A program made the translations under genes and the position numbers. A DNA stretch of 64,000 nt from the NCBI GenBank assembly GCA_015680685.1, contig MNCI01003059.1:264691-328690 (forward strand), in the 5' to 3' direction. Below the pieces are notes generated by a model. The model searched no databases. It saw nothing but the letters and a program-made list of their open reading frames with translations, and was not told where the DNA came from. The DNA comes from Gnetum montanum (Eukaryota; Streptophyta; Gnetopsida; Gnetales; Gnetaceae). Shown in pieces: positions 1 to 48,000 of the stretch (positions are counted from its first letter, which is position 1; each line of letters opens with the position of its first letter).

Positions 1-1894
1 TATGTTTGTTTGATCCCACCGGCAGTCCCACCAATGGTCGTAAACTCTTCTTTAGTTTCAAAAAATTTTGACTTAAACAAATTTTAGGAATAAGTCAAAT
101 TTATTAAATAAGAATAAAGATCGAAGTCTAAAAATAAATAAATGAATTCAAAAGAGAAATCAAAATTTTCTACCTAGAGTACTAGGCCTCACAACCTTGT
201 TTCTAATGCAAAAGAATTTGTAGTGGCCTTGCATTTGTCTTGGGTAAGATGTTTGAGCTGTAAGAAGTCATAATTGAAAAGATCACTCACGATATACTAG
301 AATTCTTAAAAATTAAACTCTAAAGGAGGCAATCCAAATGTCTTCTCGTGGATTCAAAATGCAACAAAGGTATTAAAGAATGAAGAAAGTAGAGGGTGCA
401 TCTTGGATGAACATGGTGTGTACATTGGAAATTGCTTAAATGTGTATATTATTGGTATAAGCTATGGACCAAATTGGTCTTGGACCCTTGAGGTATTGAC
501 TATTAGGAAAGGTGGAATGGTTGATGTTTTTGTGCGGGTCTATTTCCTATTATCATGATTTTTACTTGCTTGTGAATTTATGGGTATGGTGTGTAGGTTG
601 TTTTTGTCTTGGTCATATGTTTGTTTGTTCCCATCGGCGGTCCCACCAATGGTCATAAACTCTTCTTTAGTTTCAAAAAATTCTGACTTAAACAAATTTT
701 AGGAATAAGTCAAAGTTATTAAATAAGAATAAAGATTGAAGTCTAACAATAGATAAATGAATTCAAAAGAGAAATCAAAATTTTCTACCTAGAGTACTAG
801 TCCTCACAACCTTGTTTCTAATGCAAAAGAATTTGTAGTGGCCTTGCATTTGTCTTGGGTAAGATGTTTGAGCTGTAAGAAGTCATAATTGAAAAGATCA
901 CTCACAATATACTAGAATTCTTAAAAATTAAACTCTAAAGGAGGCAATCCAAATGTCTTCTCGTGGATTCAAAATGCAACAAAGGTATTAAAGAATGAAG
1001 AAAGTAGAGCGTGCATCTTGGATGAACATGGTGTGTACATTGGAAATTGCTTAAATGTGTATATTATTGGTATAAGCTATGGACCAAATTGGTCTTGGAC
1101 CCTTGAGGTATTGACTATTAGGAAAGGTGGAATGGTTGATGTTTTTGCACGGGTCTATTTCCTATTATCATGATTTTTACTTGCTTGTGAATTTATGGGT
1201 CTAGTGTGTAGGTTGTTTTTGTCTTGGTCATATGTTTGTTTGTTCCCAACAGTAGTCCCACCAATGGTCGTAAACTCTTCTCTAGTTTCAAAAAATTCTG
1301 ACTTAAACAAATTTTAGGAATAAGTCAAATTTATTAAATAAGAATAAAGACCGAAGTCTAAAAATAAATAAATGAATTCAAAGGAGAAATCAAAATTTTC
1401 TACCTAGAGTACTAGGCCTCACAACCTTGTTTCTAACCTTGTTTCTAATGGAAAAGAATTTGTAGTGGCATTGCATTTGTCTTGAGTAGGATTTTTGAGC
1501 CGTAAGAAGTCATAATTGAAAATATCACTCACAATATACTAGAATTCTTAAAAATTAAACTCTAAAGGAGGCAATCCAAATGTCTTCTCGTGGATTCAAA
1601 ATGTAGCAAAGGTATTAAACAATGAAGAAAGTAGAGGGTGCATCTTGGATGAACATGGTGTGTACATTGGAAATTGCTTAAATGTGTATATTATTGGTAT
1701 AAGCTATGGACCAAATTGGTCTTGGACCCTTGAGGTATTGACTATTAGGAAAGGTGGAATGGTTGATGTTTTTGCGCGGGTCTATTTCCTATTATCATGA
1801 TTTTTACTTGCTTGTGAATTTATGGGTATGGTGTGTAGGTTGTTTTTGTCTTGGTCATATGTTTGTTTGTTCCCATCGGCGGTCCCACCAATGG

Positions 1895-1895
1895 N
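1895..1895. other. Single unknown base at a duplicated join
   Basis: N sits between two copies of AGTCCCACCAATGG-like sequence inside the tandem array. Similar single-N joins are at 14625, 17223, 19563 and 39566. Confidence 0.9.
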
Positions 1896-2175
1896 AAGTA
1901 GTCCCACCAATGGTCGTAAACTCTTCTTTAGTTTCAAAAAATTCTGACTTAAACAAATTTTAGGAATAAGTCAAAGTTATTAAATAAGAATAAAGATTGA
2001 AGTCTAAAAATAAATAAATGAATTCAAAAGAGAAATCAAAATTTTCTACCTAGAGTACTAGGCCTCACAGCCTTGTTTCTAATGCAAAAGAATTTGTAGT
2101 GGCCTTGCATTTGTCTTGAATAGGATTTTTGAGCCGTAAGAAGTCATAATTGAAAAGCTCACTCACAATATACTA

Positions 2176-2428
2176 GAATTCTTAAAAATTAAACTCTAAA
2201 GGAGGCAATCCAAATGTTTTCTTGTGGATTCAAAATGCAACAGAGGTATTAAAGAATGAAGAAAGTAGAGGGTACATCTTGGATGAACATGGTGTGTACT
2301 TTGGAAATTGCTTAAATCTATATTTTATTGGTATGCGATATGGACCAAATTGGTCTTGGACCCTTGAGGTATTGACTATTAGGAAAGGTGGAATGGTTGA
2401 TGTTTTTTCGCACGTCTATTTCCCATGA
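2176..2428 (+). CDS. Conserved short reading frame in repeat unit 4 (unknown)
   Basis: I do not recognise this protein. The frame opens after a TAA in the conserved stretch before GGAGGCAATCC and runs about 75 codons to TGA; the first in-frame ATG of the shorter version is at 2222. It contains the runs SWIQNAT, LDEHGVYFGN and GPNWSWTLEV, with three closely spaced tryptophans. Every array unit carries a version of it (copies end near 558, 1173, 1800, 2428 and 3043). Differences between units include several that keep the frame, but one unit (near 1600) has a stop. There is no signal peptide or membrane segment. It may be a duplicated exon or a chance open frame in a satellite. Confidence 0.3.
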
Positions 2429-2790
2429 TTATGATTTTTACCTGCTTGTGAATTTATGGGTATGGTGTGTAGGTTGTTTTTGTCTTGGTCATATGTTTGT
2501 TTGTTCCCAACAGTAGTCCCACCAATGGTCGTAAACTCTTCTTTAGTTTCAAAAAATTCTGACTTAAACAAATTTTAGGAATAAGTCAAAGTTATTAAAT
2601 AAGAATAAAGATTGAAGTCTAAAAATAAATAAATGAATTCAAAAGAGAAATCAAAATTTTCTACTAAGAGTATTAGGCCTTACAACCTTGTTTCTAATAC
2701 AAAAGAATTTCTAATGGCCTTGCATTTGTCTTGAGTAGGATTTTTGAGCTGTAAGAAGTCATAATTGAAAAGATCACTCACAATATACTA

Positions 2791-3043
2791 GAATTCTTAA
2801 AAATTAAACTCTAAAGGAGGCAATCCAAATGTTTTCTTGTGGATTCAAAATGCAACAAAGGTATTAAAGAATGAAGAAAGTAGAGGGTACATCTTGGATG
2901 AACATGGTGTGTACTTTGGAAATTGCTTAAATCTATATTTTATTGGTATGCGCTATGGACCAAATTGGTCTTGGACCCTTGAGGTATTGACTATTAGGAA
3001 AGATGGAATGGTTGATGTTTTTTCGCACATCTATTTCCTATGA
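2791..3043 (+). CDS. Conserved short reading frame in repeat unit 5 (unknown)
   Basis: This is a second nearly identical copy of the short frame described at 2176-2428, with the ATG version starting at 2837. It differs from its neighbour by only a few residues (for example KDG for KGG, and IYFL for VYFP at the end). It is followed directly by the 46-base triplication. No function can be assigned. Confidence 0.3.
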
Positions 3044-3167
3044 TTATGATTTTTACCTGCTTGTGAATTTATGGGTCTATTTCCTATGATTATGATTTTT
3101 ACCTGCTTGTGAATTTATGGGTCTATTTCCTATGATTATGATTTTTACCTGCTTGTGAATTTATGGG
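3030..3167 (+). repeat. 46-base triplication at the end of the array
   Basis: Three exact or near-exact copies of a 46-base segment beginning TCTATTTCCTATGATTATGA start at 3030, 3076 and 3122. The segment is the normal tail of the 615-base unit, multiplied in this copy only. Further broken repeats of CTTGGTCATATGTTTG and GGTGGTCCCACCAATGG follow to about 3320. Confidence 0.9.
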
Positions 3168-3329
3168 TATGGTGTGTAGGTTGTTTTTGTCTTGGTCATA
3201 TGTTTGTTTTTGGCTTGGTCATATATTTTTTTGTTCTCAACGGTGGCCCACCAATGTTTTTTGTCTTGGTCATATGTTTGTTTTTTCTCAACGGTGGTCC
3301 CACCAATGGTGTTTTGGATAAAAGTATAG

Positions 3330-4530
3330 GATTACCTACACCTATATAGAAAAACCCCTAATAAATACGCCCAAATGAGGGCTATTTTATCACCTACTTG
3401 TATTTTACAATTTTTTTCTTTATCACTTACTTGTATTTTACATTTTTCTAAAAGATATATGTGGTGCACCCCCAGCCCCGTCCTCCCCCTTACAAACCCC
3501 ACAATTTGGACATCTATCTTTTTTATTTTAAGGATTAACAAATGGGAAATTTTCTTTAAAAAACTATTATTGGATATTACAGCTCATTGCTTACCCGCTT
3601 TCATATATCAATCTCTGATGGTCACTGGCTTGACCGGCTTCCATATCCTTTGGGGAACAAATTTTTAACTAAAGTCTTTGCCACTCAAAAGTTAAACTTT
3701 TAAAGCTTAGAATTTTCAAATAAAAAAAAACTAGTTTTCAGCTGGTTTTCAGCTGGAGAGAGTCTTGGGTCCCATTAAGGATAAGATAACATCTTAGAAT
3801 TTCTTTAGACAACTTTTAAATTTGTCGTTTTCTCCATAAAGTTTACATCCCTGTAATTGGAGAAGGTAATAATTAACGCGTGGACGAGTATAGTAAGAGT
3901 CAATCAATGATTACGAAGAATCTTACGTTCCTGTGCCCGGTTACCCTCCTCGACGGTGAATCCAATATATTAAAGCAGCAAATTTTATTCTTACGTTTCT
4001 GTATTGTCCTTATCAAAGTTTTAAGCATCTTTGTCAGAGAATGCCATGCTTTTTCAACCAGAAAGGCGTAAAATAAAAAGAAAACACTTGATCTAAAGCT
4101 AAAAACCAAACCAGCTTTTCTGTCCCACATGAAACGCTTCTCACGGTAGGTCAAAGATCCGGATCATGCAGATGCAGCTTTCATATGTACAAAAAGGTAA
4201 GAAATCCGGGGAACAATATCCGCTATCGATTGAAGGCGGGATAAAAAAACCAGACACGACACAAAATACCTAGCGAATGATAATAATAAACCTGATGGTA
4301 TTAAAAAACCCAATCATGCTTCATTCTTTCGGATTTCGACTCCTCAGCAAAGCGCAGGTTCCAGAACTCATCGTATCTTATTAGACTAAAATGATGCGGC
4401 TCGAATGAGAGCAGACATGTCTCTGTTGCGGTACAGTTTAAAGGACTGGATGAAAGGGAGGGATGGAACAGGAGCAGCTCTGAATCATCGATGTAGTTAT
4501 CATAAGCCAAGGTGTGGGCCATGTCAGCAG
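3330..4530. other. Intergenic sequence upstream of the CBL gene
   Basis: Mostly AT-rich sequence with no frame that resembles a protein and no repeat shared with the rest of the window. A short tandem TTTTCAGCTGG doublet lies near 3735-3760. It becomes GC-richer after about 4290 and may hold the distal CBL promoter. Confidence 0.5.
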
Positions 4531-4534
4531 AGCC

Positions 4535-4657
4535 ATGGTTGATTCCAGAGCATGTTCAAGGTCCCACGCCTCCGCAAATAGCATTGCAAGAGCTCTGCAG
4601 GAGCAGAAGATAGCGGTAGCGAAGAAGAAGAAGGCGCTGGAAAGCGTGGCCGAGTAG
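4535..4657 (+). CDS. Possible 40-residue small ORF upstream of CBL
   Basis: ATG in a strong plant context (GAGCCATGG) starts a 40-codon frame ending in TAG. The product would be Ser/Ala-rich at the start, then have a charged tail with four consecutive lysines. It lies in the GC-rich region before the putative first non-coding CBL exon, so it could be an upstream ORF if transcription starts earlier than I suppose, or simply chance. No family is recognised. Confidence 0.15.
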   Translation: MVDSRACSRSHASANSIARALQEQKIAVAKKKKALESVAE

Positions 4658-4699
4658 ACGATGGATATCGAACGATGGCAGTAGAAGAAGGGAGGTTGT

Positions 4700-5056
4700 A
4701 GGATGGATTTTGATATTTAGTGCTTGTGGTTTACCTTTGCCGCCGTAACAGAAGCAATAGAGGCCTACTTCAAAGAGATAGGTGCCGAGGATTGTGCAAT
4801 TATTGGCTCTTTCGCCTGAGGTTCGCCTTGAAGATCCAGCTCAGCAGACGTCTCTGGTGCTTGCTCCGTGCCTGTGATGTGATCTTGTGCCTCTGCGTTT
4901 AGCACCGCCGCGCCTTTGATTTTGTGCATGTGTTTAGCAGAGCCACCGCCACCGCGGCCAAGGATTGAATTCGTAGGAAGGCCCCGGATAAGGCGTCTAC
5001 TCGATCTATCACGTAATTCTTCGTTGTTCACACGAATTCTTAACGTGAATGTCGCG
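4700..5056 (+). promoter_or_regulatory. Putative CBL promoter-proximal region and non-coding first exon
   Basis: This stretch is clearly richer in GC than its surroundings and ends at a good donor (GTCGCG then GTAAGTGAC, intron starting 5057). A good acceptor (CATCTCTGCAG) ends at 7711, only 27 bases before the CBL start codon. Together they suggest a spliced 5' leader, common in plant CBL2/CBL3 genes. The transcription start is not visible; the 5' edge given here is a guess. No convincing TATA box was found. Confidence 0.45.
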
Positions 5057-7711
5057 GTAAGTGACTGTGTTGCTGCAATTTTTTTATATTTTTTTTGGTT
5101 TTTTCTCTCAGTTCCTTGTGAGGTATCAGTTCCCTTTCCGCGTTGGTTTTGCTTAGGGTGTTACGATGTTGTAAGAGGATGTGGCTGCCTCGGCGTATTT
5201 TAGATTTCTTTTCTTGAAAGACGAGTTGTTTTTTCCGGCGATCTTTGTTTTCGGCTTTAGGATTTTGCGATTCGGTGGAAAGTTTCGGTTTACCTGGTTA
5301 TTCTTAAAAGTGCGGATTCAGCGGGTGTATTTTGATCAAACATGGAAAGGAGTAATTGAAAGTTGCAGTGAGGTTCTGCAAGACGATGGAAACGATTGTG
5401 TTTAGCTCTTAGCTGCTATGTATTGATCTGATTCTTCTGCATGTTTTGTAACGAGTCTTTATCTGGTGCACAATCATTTAGGATGGAAGATCTCGCAAGT
5501 CCTTGGATTCCTGATTATTTCAGGGCTTCCTTGCTTTGATGGTGAATGATGCAAGGGGAACGATTTGCTGGACTCCCACTCCATATAAGCCGTTTCTGAT
5601 AACTTTGTTTTCCTTTGTAAATAGGAAGGACCACTTCAGTTCTGACATGGCAATTGATCAGAGCAAGGTGTGTCTAATAGCTGAAGACAGCTTTCTGATT
5701 TTGACATGTTTAAAGGTTTTTTTTTGGTAGTTTCTTGTGACTCCGAATTTAGTGGCTTGTCTGGACAAATGCTGTAATATATTGTTTGGCTGCCCATCGA
5801 GGACTTGCGGTAAAGCTTCTTTGACTTGTGGAACGGCTTCACCATAGACCTAATCATAATGTACGTTTGATATGGTTCGATGACATCGAGAATAACAGCT
5901 TGATGAAACATGGAGAGGAATATGAATGAGAACTTGCCATGCAGGCGGGTGATTTTTAGTTAAAGACTTTACAGGAGGCGTATGACGATGATACTTGTAC
6001 TGGCAATACAGAGGCAGCTGTTATTTTTCCTCGTTATATCTGCAGATTCTCGATCTTGATTTTCAGTGGGGCAAAGATGCCGAATTTCGAACTACTCCAG
6101 TATTTTATCGAGTTGCAGCCTTTTGAACCTGTAGACGTAGCGTAATAGATTTTGGTCACTTAGCTACAAATTTGGACGAGTTAGTGATTGAAAGATTGGA
6201 AAGGGAACAGCGCTGTTCGATCTTAGTCTATGTAAATCAAGCATCGAATTATGGGTAGAGGTTGCGTCTTGTGATCTTGTCCTCATTCATATGTACGGTC
6301 AATAGGGCATTTAATCAATTATGAAATGCAGAAGACTTCTTCCCATCCCCCTGAAGCGTTATGGATTTTATCTTACATTCGCAGTGGGGATTCGATTATT
6401 GATGTCTCGGAGAGTGTTTCAGCTTTTACCATATTTTTATGCATGACGCTTCAGTTCCTCTCCTTTTGGCATTCGGCAGTTAGCAGCTGCTAATCCTATG
6501 TCAATTCTTGAAAACGGCTGTAAAAAGGGGATTGTTTTTTCCAAATTGGCATGACAGTACCATGTGTATTTATCACCACGGCCCACGACCAACAAATGCC
6601 ATTTTTGGACGAGTATGTGTTCATGCGAGTTCGTATTGTTTGTGTTTTTCCTGTCATCCTTTGGAAGACTTCTCTCGGATTTTAAGACACCATTTCTCGA
6701 GTTAGCCGTCGTTTACACGTATTCCCTCTCGATTTCTGATGCGTACGTCGGTGAAAATCAAATATGTCGTGTTAGACACCTGCCTATGGATTACATTGGC
6801 CGAGGAAAAGCTTGTGGAAGGAATAAAGCCGCAGATGGATTCTCTTGCTTTTAATCCGAATTCTTAGCATTTGCTTATTGGCACACGACTCCTTAGAAAG
6901 CAGCTTTTTATCGGGTTATGGTTCTCTACTTTATGAGTATGAACTTCATCTAGTTCGATGATTGTCCATACCAGAAACATTATCGTTTAATTGCAGAAAA
7001 TATACATGAATAGTTTCCAAGGCCTCTTGTGCGTACAGTGTTGGCAGCACCGGCAGTTAATTATAGTAGGGAATTGCAGAGGTATAGATCATTACAAGTA
7101 AAACTCCGTTTGGACTATTTTGCTGCCATATGTTACAGTTATTCCTATTGTGGCAGCCAAAGTTTGGAAATTGAATTTTCGAATTCAAAGAACCAGCGTG
7201 CAAATAATATTATTTCGAATAGATTTTATGAAATTGAAATCTTAATTGTAACGCATGTTTTTTTTTTATAAAAATATTGCAAAGGAATCCATAGAAGAAA
7301 CGGAGTTACAACGTAATTTCAAGATCATGAAAATGTAAAGCACTTTAACTTTAATTTGTAAACTGTTTGACTGTGGAAACAGAAGCAAGGGATTCCACAA
7401 TCAATGTCAAGTAATTCGTAGCATCGGACAGGCGAAGGATATGCGTATCTGTTTTATCGTCATTGTGTGTTTCTTCTTTTTGCTTTAAAATTTAGGCGCA
7501 TCAAATTTGTAGGACAGGAACATTAACTGTGTTCAGAACATAAATATTGTTAACAGAAGAACGATTGGATTGTTTGACATTGAAAACGATATGGACGGCA
7601 ATGGTTTTCTTTTCTATATTATATAATTTGGTTGCTGGAAGGAGTAATTTTCTTCAATCTGATACTATATACCGTGTAAAGCCTAATGCAAATTTATTTG
7701 CATCTCTGCAG
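5057..7711 (+). other. Putative 5' leader intron of the CBL gene
   Basis: The 2,655 bases between the donor at 5057 (GTAAGT) and the acceptor at 7711 have the T-rich composition of a plant intron just inside both ends and hold no recognisable gene or repeat. Several short open frames occur by chance; none resembles a protein. Confidence 0.45.
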
Positions 7712-7738
7712 GTATGGAGTGTGCTGATAGGACAAATC

Positions 7739-44590
<36,852 letters not shown>

Positions 44591-44870
44591 AGCTTTCTGA
44601 GTTGCTGCAGTGACAGTCAAGAATTAGCTGTTTTTAAGAAGTAATATCTTTCTAAGTGTGTTTCTTTTTGTAGTTAGGTGTGCTGCTTAGCAAGCATCTA
44701 TGTTTGTGTTGAATTTGAATGGGCTGATTTCAAGAAATAGCTTGGTTGTATCATATGTTTTAATTTTATTTAAATATTGTCATACTTTTCATACATTCCT
44801 TAGACTCGTGTTCATGTATAAATTTATATCGTTATCCTATAAATTATTTGGAACGTGAGAGGTCTATTGA
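44591..44870 (+). terminator. Probable CBL 3' untranslated region
   Basis: T-rich sequence with TTTGTGTTG-like far-upstream elements near 44700 and AATTTG/TTAAATATT near 44715-44780. The exact cleavage site cannot be read from sequence; the right edge is approximate. Confidence 0.35.
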
Positions 44871-45059
44871 ACTTGTAAATATTCTGTGAAATCATCGGCT
44901 ATTTGGATGAATCTCGCCTTTCCATCTATTTCTTGTCTACAGTTCGTTTCTTGACGTCAGCATTCACAAGCAATTAGTATGCCTGAATTATACCATTGAT
45001 ATGCGTTTTCCTGTTAAATAGATCATAATTTATGTTCATAGAACCGTCACAAGTGATTT

Positions 45060-46350
45060 GATCGCTATAACAAAGCATCAAAATTCACCCTGGTACATTT
45101 AGCGCAAAAGTGTGTTTTGAGTCTAGGTGCCATGGGTCAATTAAACACGTCTACATTTAGAGTGATAAAATTAATCCTAAACAAATGGTGAAATCTGTGA
45201 GGACAACCCATTTTGCCACGAGGATGAGGAGTTTAAATGTGTCCAATATCAGGCGTGGAGATTGTAGGGGAACACAACCATGTCCCAATTCCTAGGTAGC
45301 TACGTATGCAATGTACTTGTTCTATGGTTTAGGGTGTGGTTGGTGTCACTTGGTGAATCACAGCAGAAAAATTTTCACTAGGTGATAGCTCTAAGTGCCC
45401 GACTTAGCCTTGACTTGGTCAGCAATTCACAACGACTCAAGCAGAGGGAAACACGCTTACGGAAAAACTTTCAGCCTTTACTTACACAAAGGTATAATAC
45501 AACATATACAGGAGGTTGTCTCAACGTGAGCAACATGTCTTGTATTCATAGGCGTAGGCATACCTAGCTTGGCCCGTACGCTCTTGTGACTAGCAATACA
45601 AATCGTTACTTGCATATTCAACACAGAGTATGCACGTAATCCATTGCCAATATTGTCTTTCATCCGTTTTACCCCAACTAACGATAGCAGATGTGCATGC
45701 ACTACATTTGAAGGAATCTATAGCCCTTTTGCATGCATTGCACATGACTTCGTGTAGTGGTAACAGATGTGCATGCGTTACATCTGGACGAATTCAGCTG
45801 TAGCACCATTGCATGCATCACACCTACTTTCATCTATTTTGGTAACTCTAGTTACCCTATGCACTTGCTACGCGTGCCACCCAAAAGCGCGCACATGCGA
45901 TTTGTATTCATCTACAGCCAACAGATGTCTTTTCACACCCAAGGCGTGGACCAACTGTAGCTTGTGCAGCCTAAGATTGTGGCAACTCAAGAGGTGATAG
46001 TTGGAAATCTGTATTGCCTAAATATGAATAGGAAACCTGTGTGGATATTATAAATCACATGTTGTATTCTTTTATTACCACGTGACATGGGCTTTAAGGA
46101 GAGTAGAAACTCCAAACAATAGAGAAAGGAAAAGTCTATGGATCTTGGAGGCCTATGTAGATGAAGGAGAAACTCCAAATAACCTAAAAATTAAAAGCTG
46201 CTTGATGTTGAGATGTTGAAATTAAGAGTAAAAAATTAATTTTTCAACCTTGAGAAATTAGAAAAGAATATTTTACCAGGAAAAATGGTTCTTGCCTTAC
46301 TTTACAGAGTTTTACATCGCTGTCAATCTTCATCTTTGAGCTTAAAATTA
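45060..46350. other. Intergenic region downstream of CBL
   Basis: No gene recognised. It is somewhat GC-richer than its flanks around 45300-45970 and could be an old LTR, but no ends or tract were found. Confidence 0.4.
45686..45845 (+). repeat. Imperfect ~78-base tandem duplication rich in TGCATGC
   Basis: Two diverged copies share CAGATGTGCATGC, TACAT.TG.A.GAAT and TTGCATGCAT, starting near 45688 and 45767. Repeated TGCATGC palindromes resemble RY elements of seed promoters, but no gene follows. Confidence 0.55.
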
Positions 46351-46352
46351 TC

Positions 46353-46580
46353 ATAGTAAATGGATTTTAGAAAAAAAGACTTAGATGAGTTAGGAATCAT
46401 TTTTAAAATGATATTTATCAAAAAAAAGTACAGGTATTTTTTAAATGATTGAATATTGGTATTTTAAATAAAATAGCAAATGGATTTTAGGAAAAAAATG
46501 AATTAGGAGCCTTTTTAAAAGTGATATTTACCAAAAAAAAATATAGGTGTTTTTTAAATGGTTGAATACTGGTATTTTTT
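46353..46580 (+). repeat. ~115-base tandem duplication
   Basis: AATGGATTTTAG then an A run, AGGA.C.TTTTTAAAA, TGATATTTA.CAAAAAAAA and a GGTATTTT end occur at 46355-46466 and again at 46475-46580. Confidence 0.75.
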
Positions 46581-47199
46581 TTTTCAATAGTTTCACTACT
46601 TAATAGGATGCTTATCAATTTTTTTAATCATTATTCTTATTGGATGGGAATAAATTTGGTGTCTAGGCATTTGACTTCTTTACTTATTTTTTCTACCATT
46701 AGAATTAACTGAATTTTTTTATCATTAGTTTTAGTATCTTTTCTCTTAAGGTCTTTTATTCTTGAGAAAAAATGACATATTAAATCAATGTTCTTTTGTT
46801 TACCTTTTTCCTAATAGCTCTTTTTATCTTGGCCTCTATTTTATTGTGCTTTTGGTGTTGGACTTTGAACCTAATACTTGGTTGTCTTTCCAATTTTGTT
46901 TTCTAATGTACCTTCTTCATCTTTGAACTTTTAATTCTACTCTTCCTTTTATGTTTACAAGGAGTGCAAGCTACGTCATGAATCCATGCTTCTTGTGGCA
47001 CATTGTTCTTCATCACTAGTATGAGAGTCATTTAAATCATTTCCTCTTTTATGAGCTCGATGCTATTCTCTTTCTTAACTTCTTCCTAAATCTTTTGGGG
47101 AACATGACTTGCTCCTTCATTATGATGTTCACTTTTATGTGAATGATCATTAATGTGTATATGCCTATTAGTTTACCTATATATTTAGATTACAAAGTG

Positions 47200-48000
47200 C
47201 ATTAACGGAGATGATATTTGGATGCTTCTTTTAAGAAACAAACTTATGTAAGGAAAACCTAATAATGATAATGGTTGGTCTTCTAACAACTTTATGCAAT
47301 TTGTATTCTTGGTCCTTCAATTCTTAAACAAATTTGGAAAGCATGGTACAAGCTTAGTAAATATTGAAATTACAATCATATTACAATTTTAGAAGATATG
47401 CTAAAGCAAATTAGCCCATGGTGGCTTCTTTTTAATGAAGGAGCTTAGGCTACTAATGCATTTAGATTGTGTACCATTTGGCATCACTTTAGTTTCTTGT
47501 CTTAGTATGCATGATAGATAGATTACTTAGAATAAAGCTTCTAGCCTTTATGGTTTGAATAAAAAGAGGAAAATGATTTTTAAAAAATTAATTTCTAATC
47601 TTGAGAATTTATTTAAAGTTGATAATAATTTGCATCAAGCTTTTCCAAATATGTTTTGAAAAGATGGTAAATATGTTTTGCTTGATAAATTAAAAGTTGC
47701 TTATAAGATTATTACAAAGAATGATGTTATTCATAACAAATTCAATAAGGCTTGGAAAATGCAATTATCATGGTACTTTTAGATGAGAAAAATAAAAAAT
47801 ATTTGGAGAGCTCCTACATTTTCTAAAATTTGTATCTTTTTATGGTGTCTTCTTTATCAAGGTCTTCCTATTGGCATTCGTCTTAAACATATGAGAAATG
47901 TTTTTCCTAAATGTCCTCTTTGTAGAATTGAAGATTTATTTTCGTACATTTTTTTTTCTTTTGAGTGTCCTATTGCTCAACATGTTTGGAAATGAACATC
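47200..48000 (+). mobile_element. LINE fragment with zinc-binding domain, AT-rich family
   Basis: The frame 47783-47995 gives KIKNIWRAPTFSKICIFLWC, LLYQGLPIGIRLKHMRNVFP and KCPLCRIEDLFSYIFFSFEC ending PIAQHVWK, a good zf-RVT domain (CPLC...H-like...EC) found after reverse transcriptase in plant L1 elements. Upstream, 47550-47780 gives LINE-like C-terminal sequence (LLDKLKVAYKIITKNDVIHN). It is AT-rich, unlike LINE-1 to 3, so a different family. The start and end are not clear; no tail was found. Confidence 0.7.

Larger units (their letters stand above)
1..3198 (+). repeat. Tandem array of a ~615-base unit, five copies
   Basis: Head-to-tail copies begin at about 1, 616, 1231, 1858 and 2492, giving periods of 615, 615, 627, 634 and 707 bases. 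The last interval is long because it contains a local triplication. Copies are nearly identical over their whole length, with scattered substitutions, so the array is recent. Each unit has an AT-rich non-coding half and a half holding a short conserved reading frame that ends in TGA. The array lies about 1 kb upstream of the presumed CBL promoter and continues beyond the left edge. No LTR, poly(A) tail or transposase signature is seen in the unit, so it is best called a satellite-like or locally duplicated segment. Confidence 0.93.

Noticed and set aside
4765-5031. Minus-strand 88-codon frame as an upstream gene
   Set aside because: No family match; it overlaps the putative CBL leader exon and is low in complexity.
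7547-7738. Upstream in-frame ATG extending the CBL N-terminus by 64 residues
   Set aside because: An acceptor at 7711 cuts the frame, the added residues have no family match, and the ATG at 7739 gives the exact 226-residue family length.
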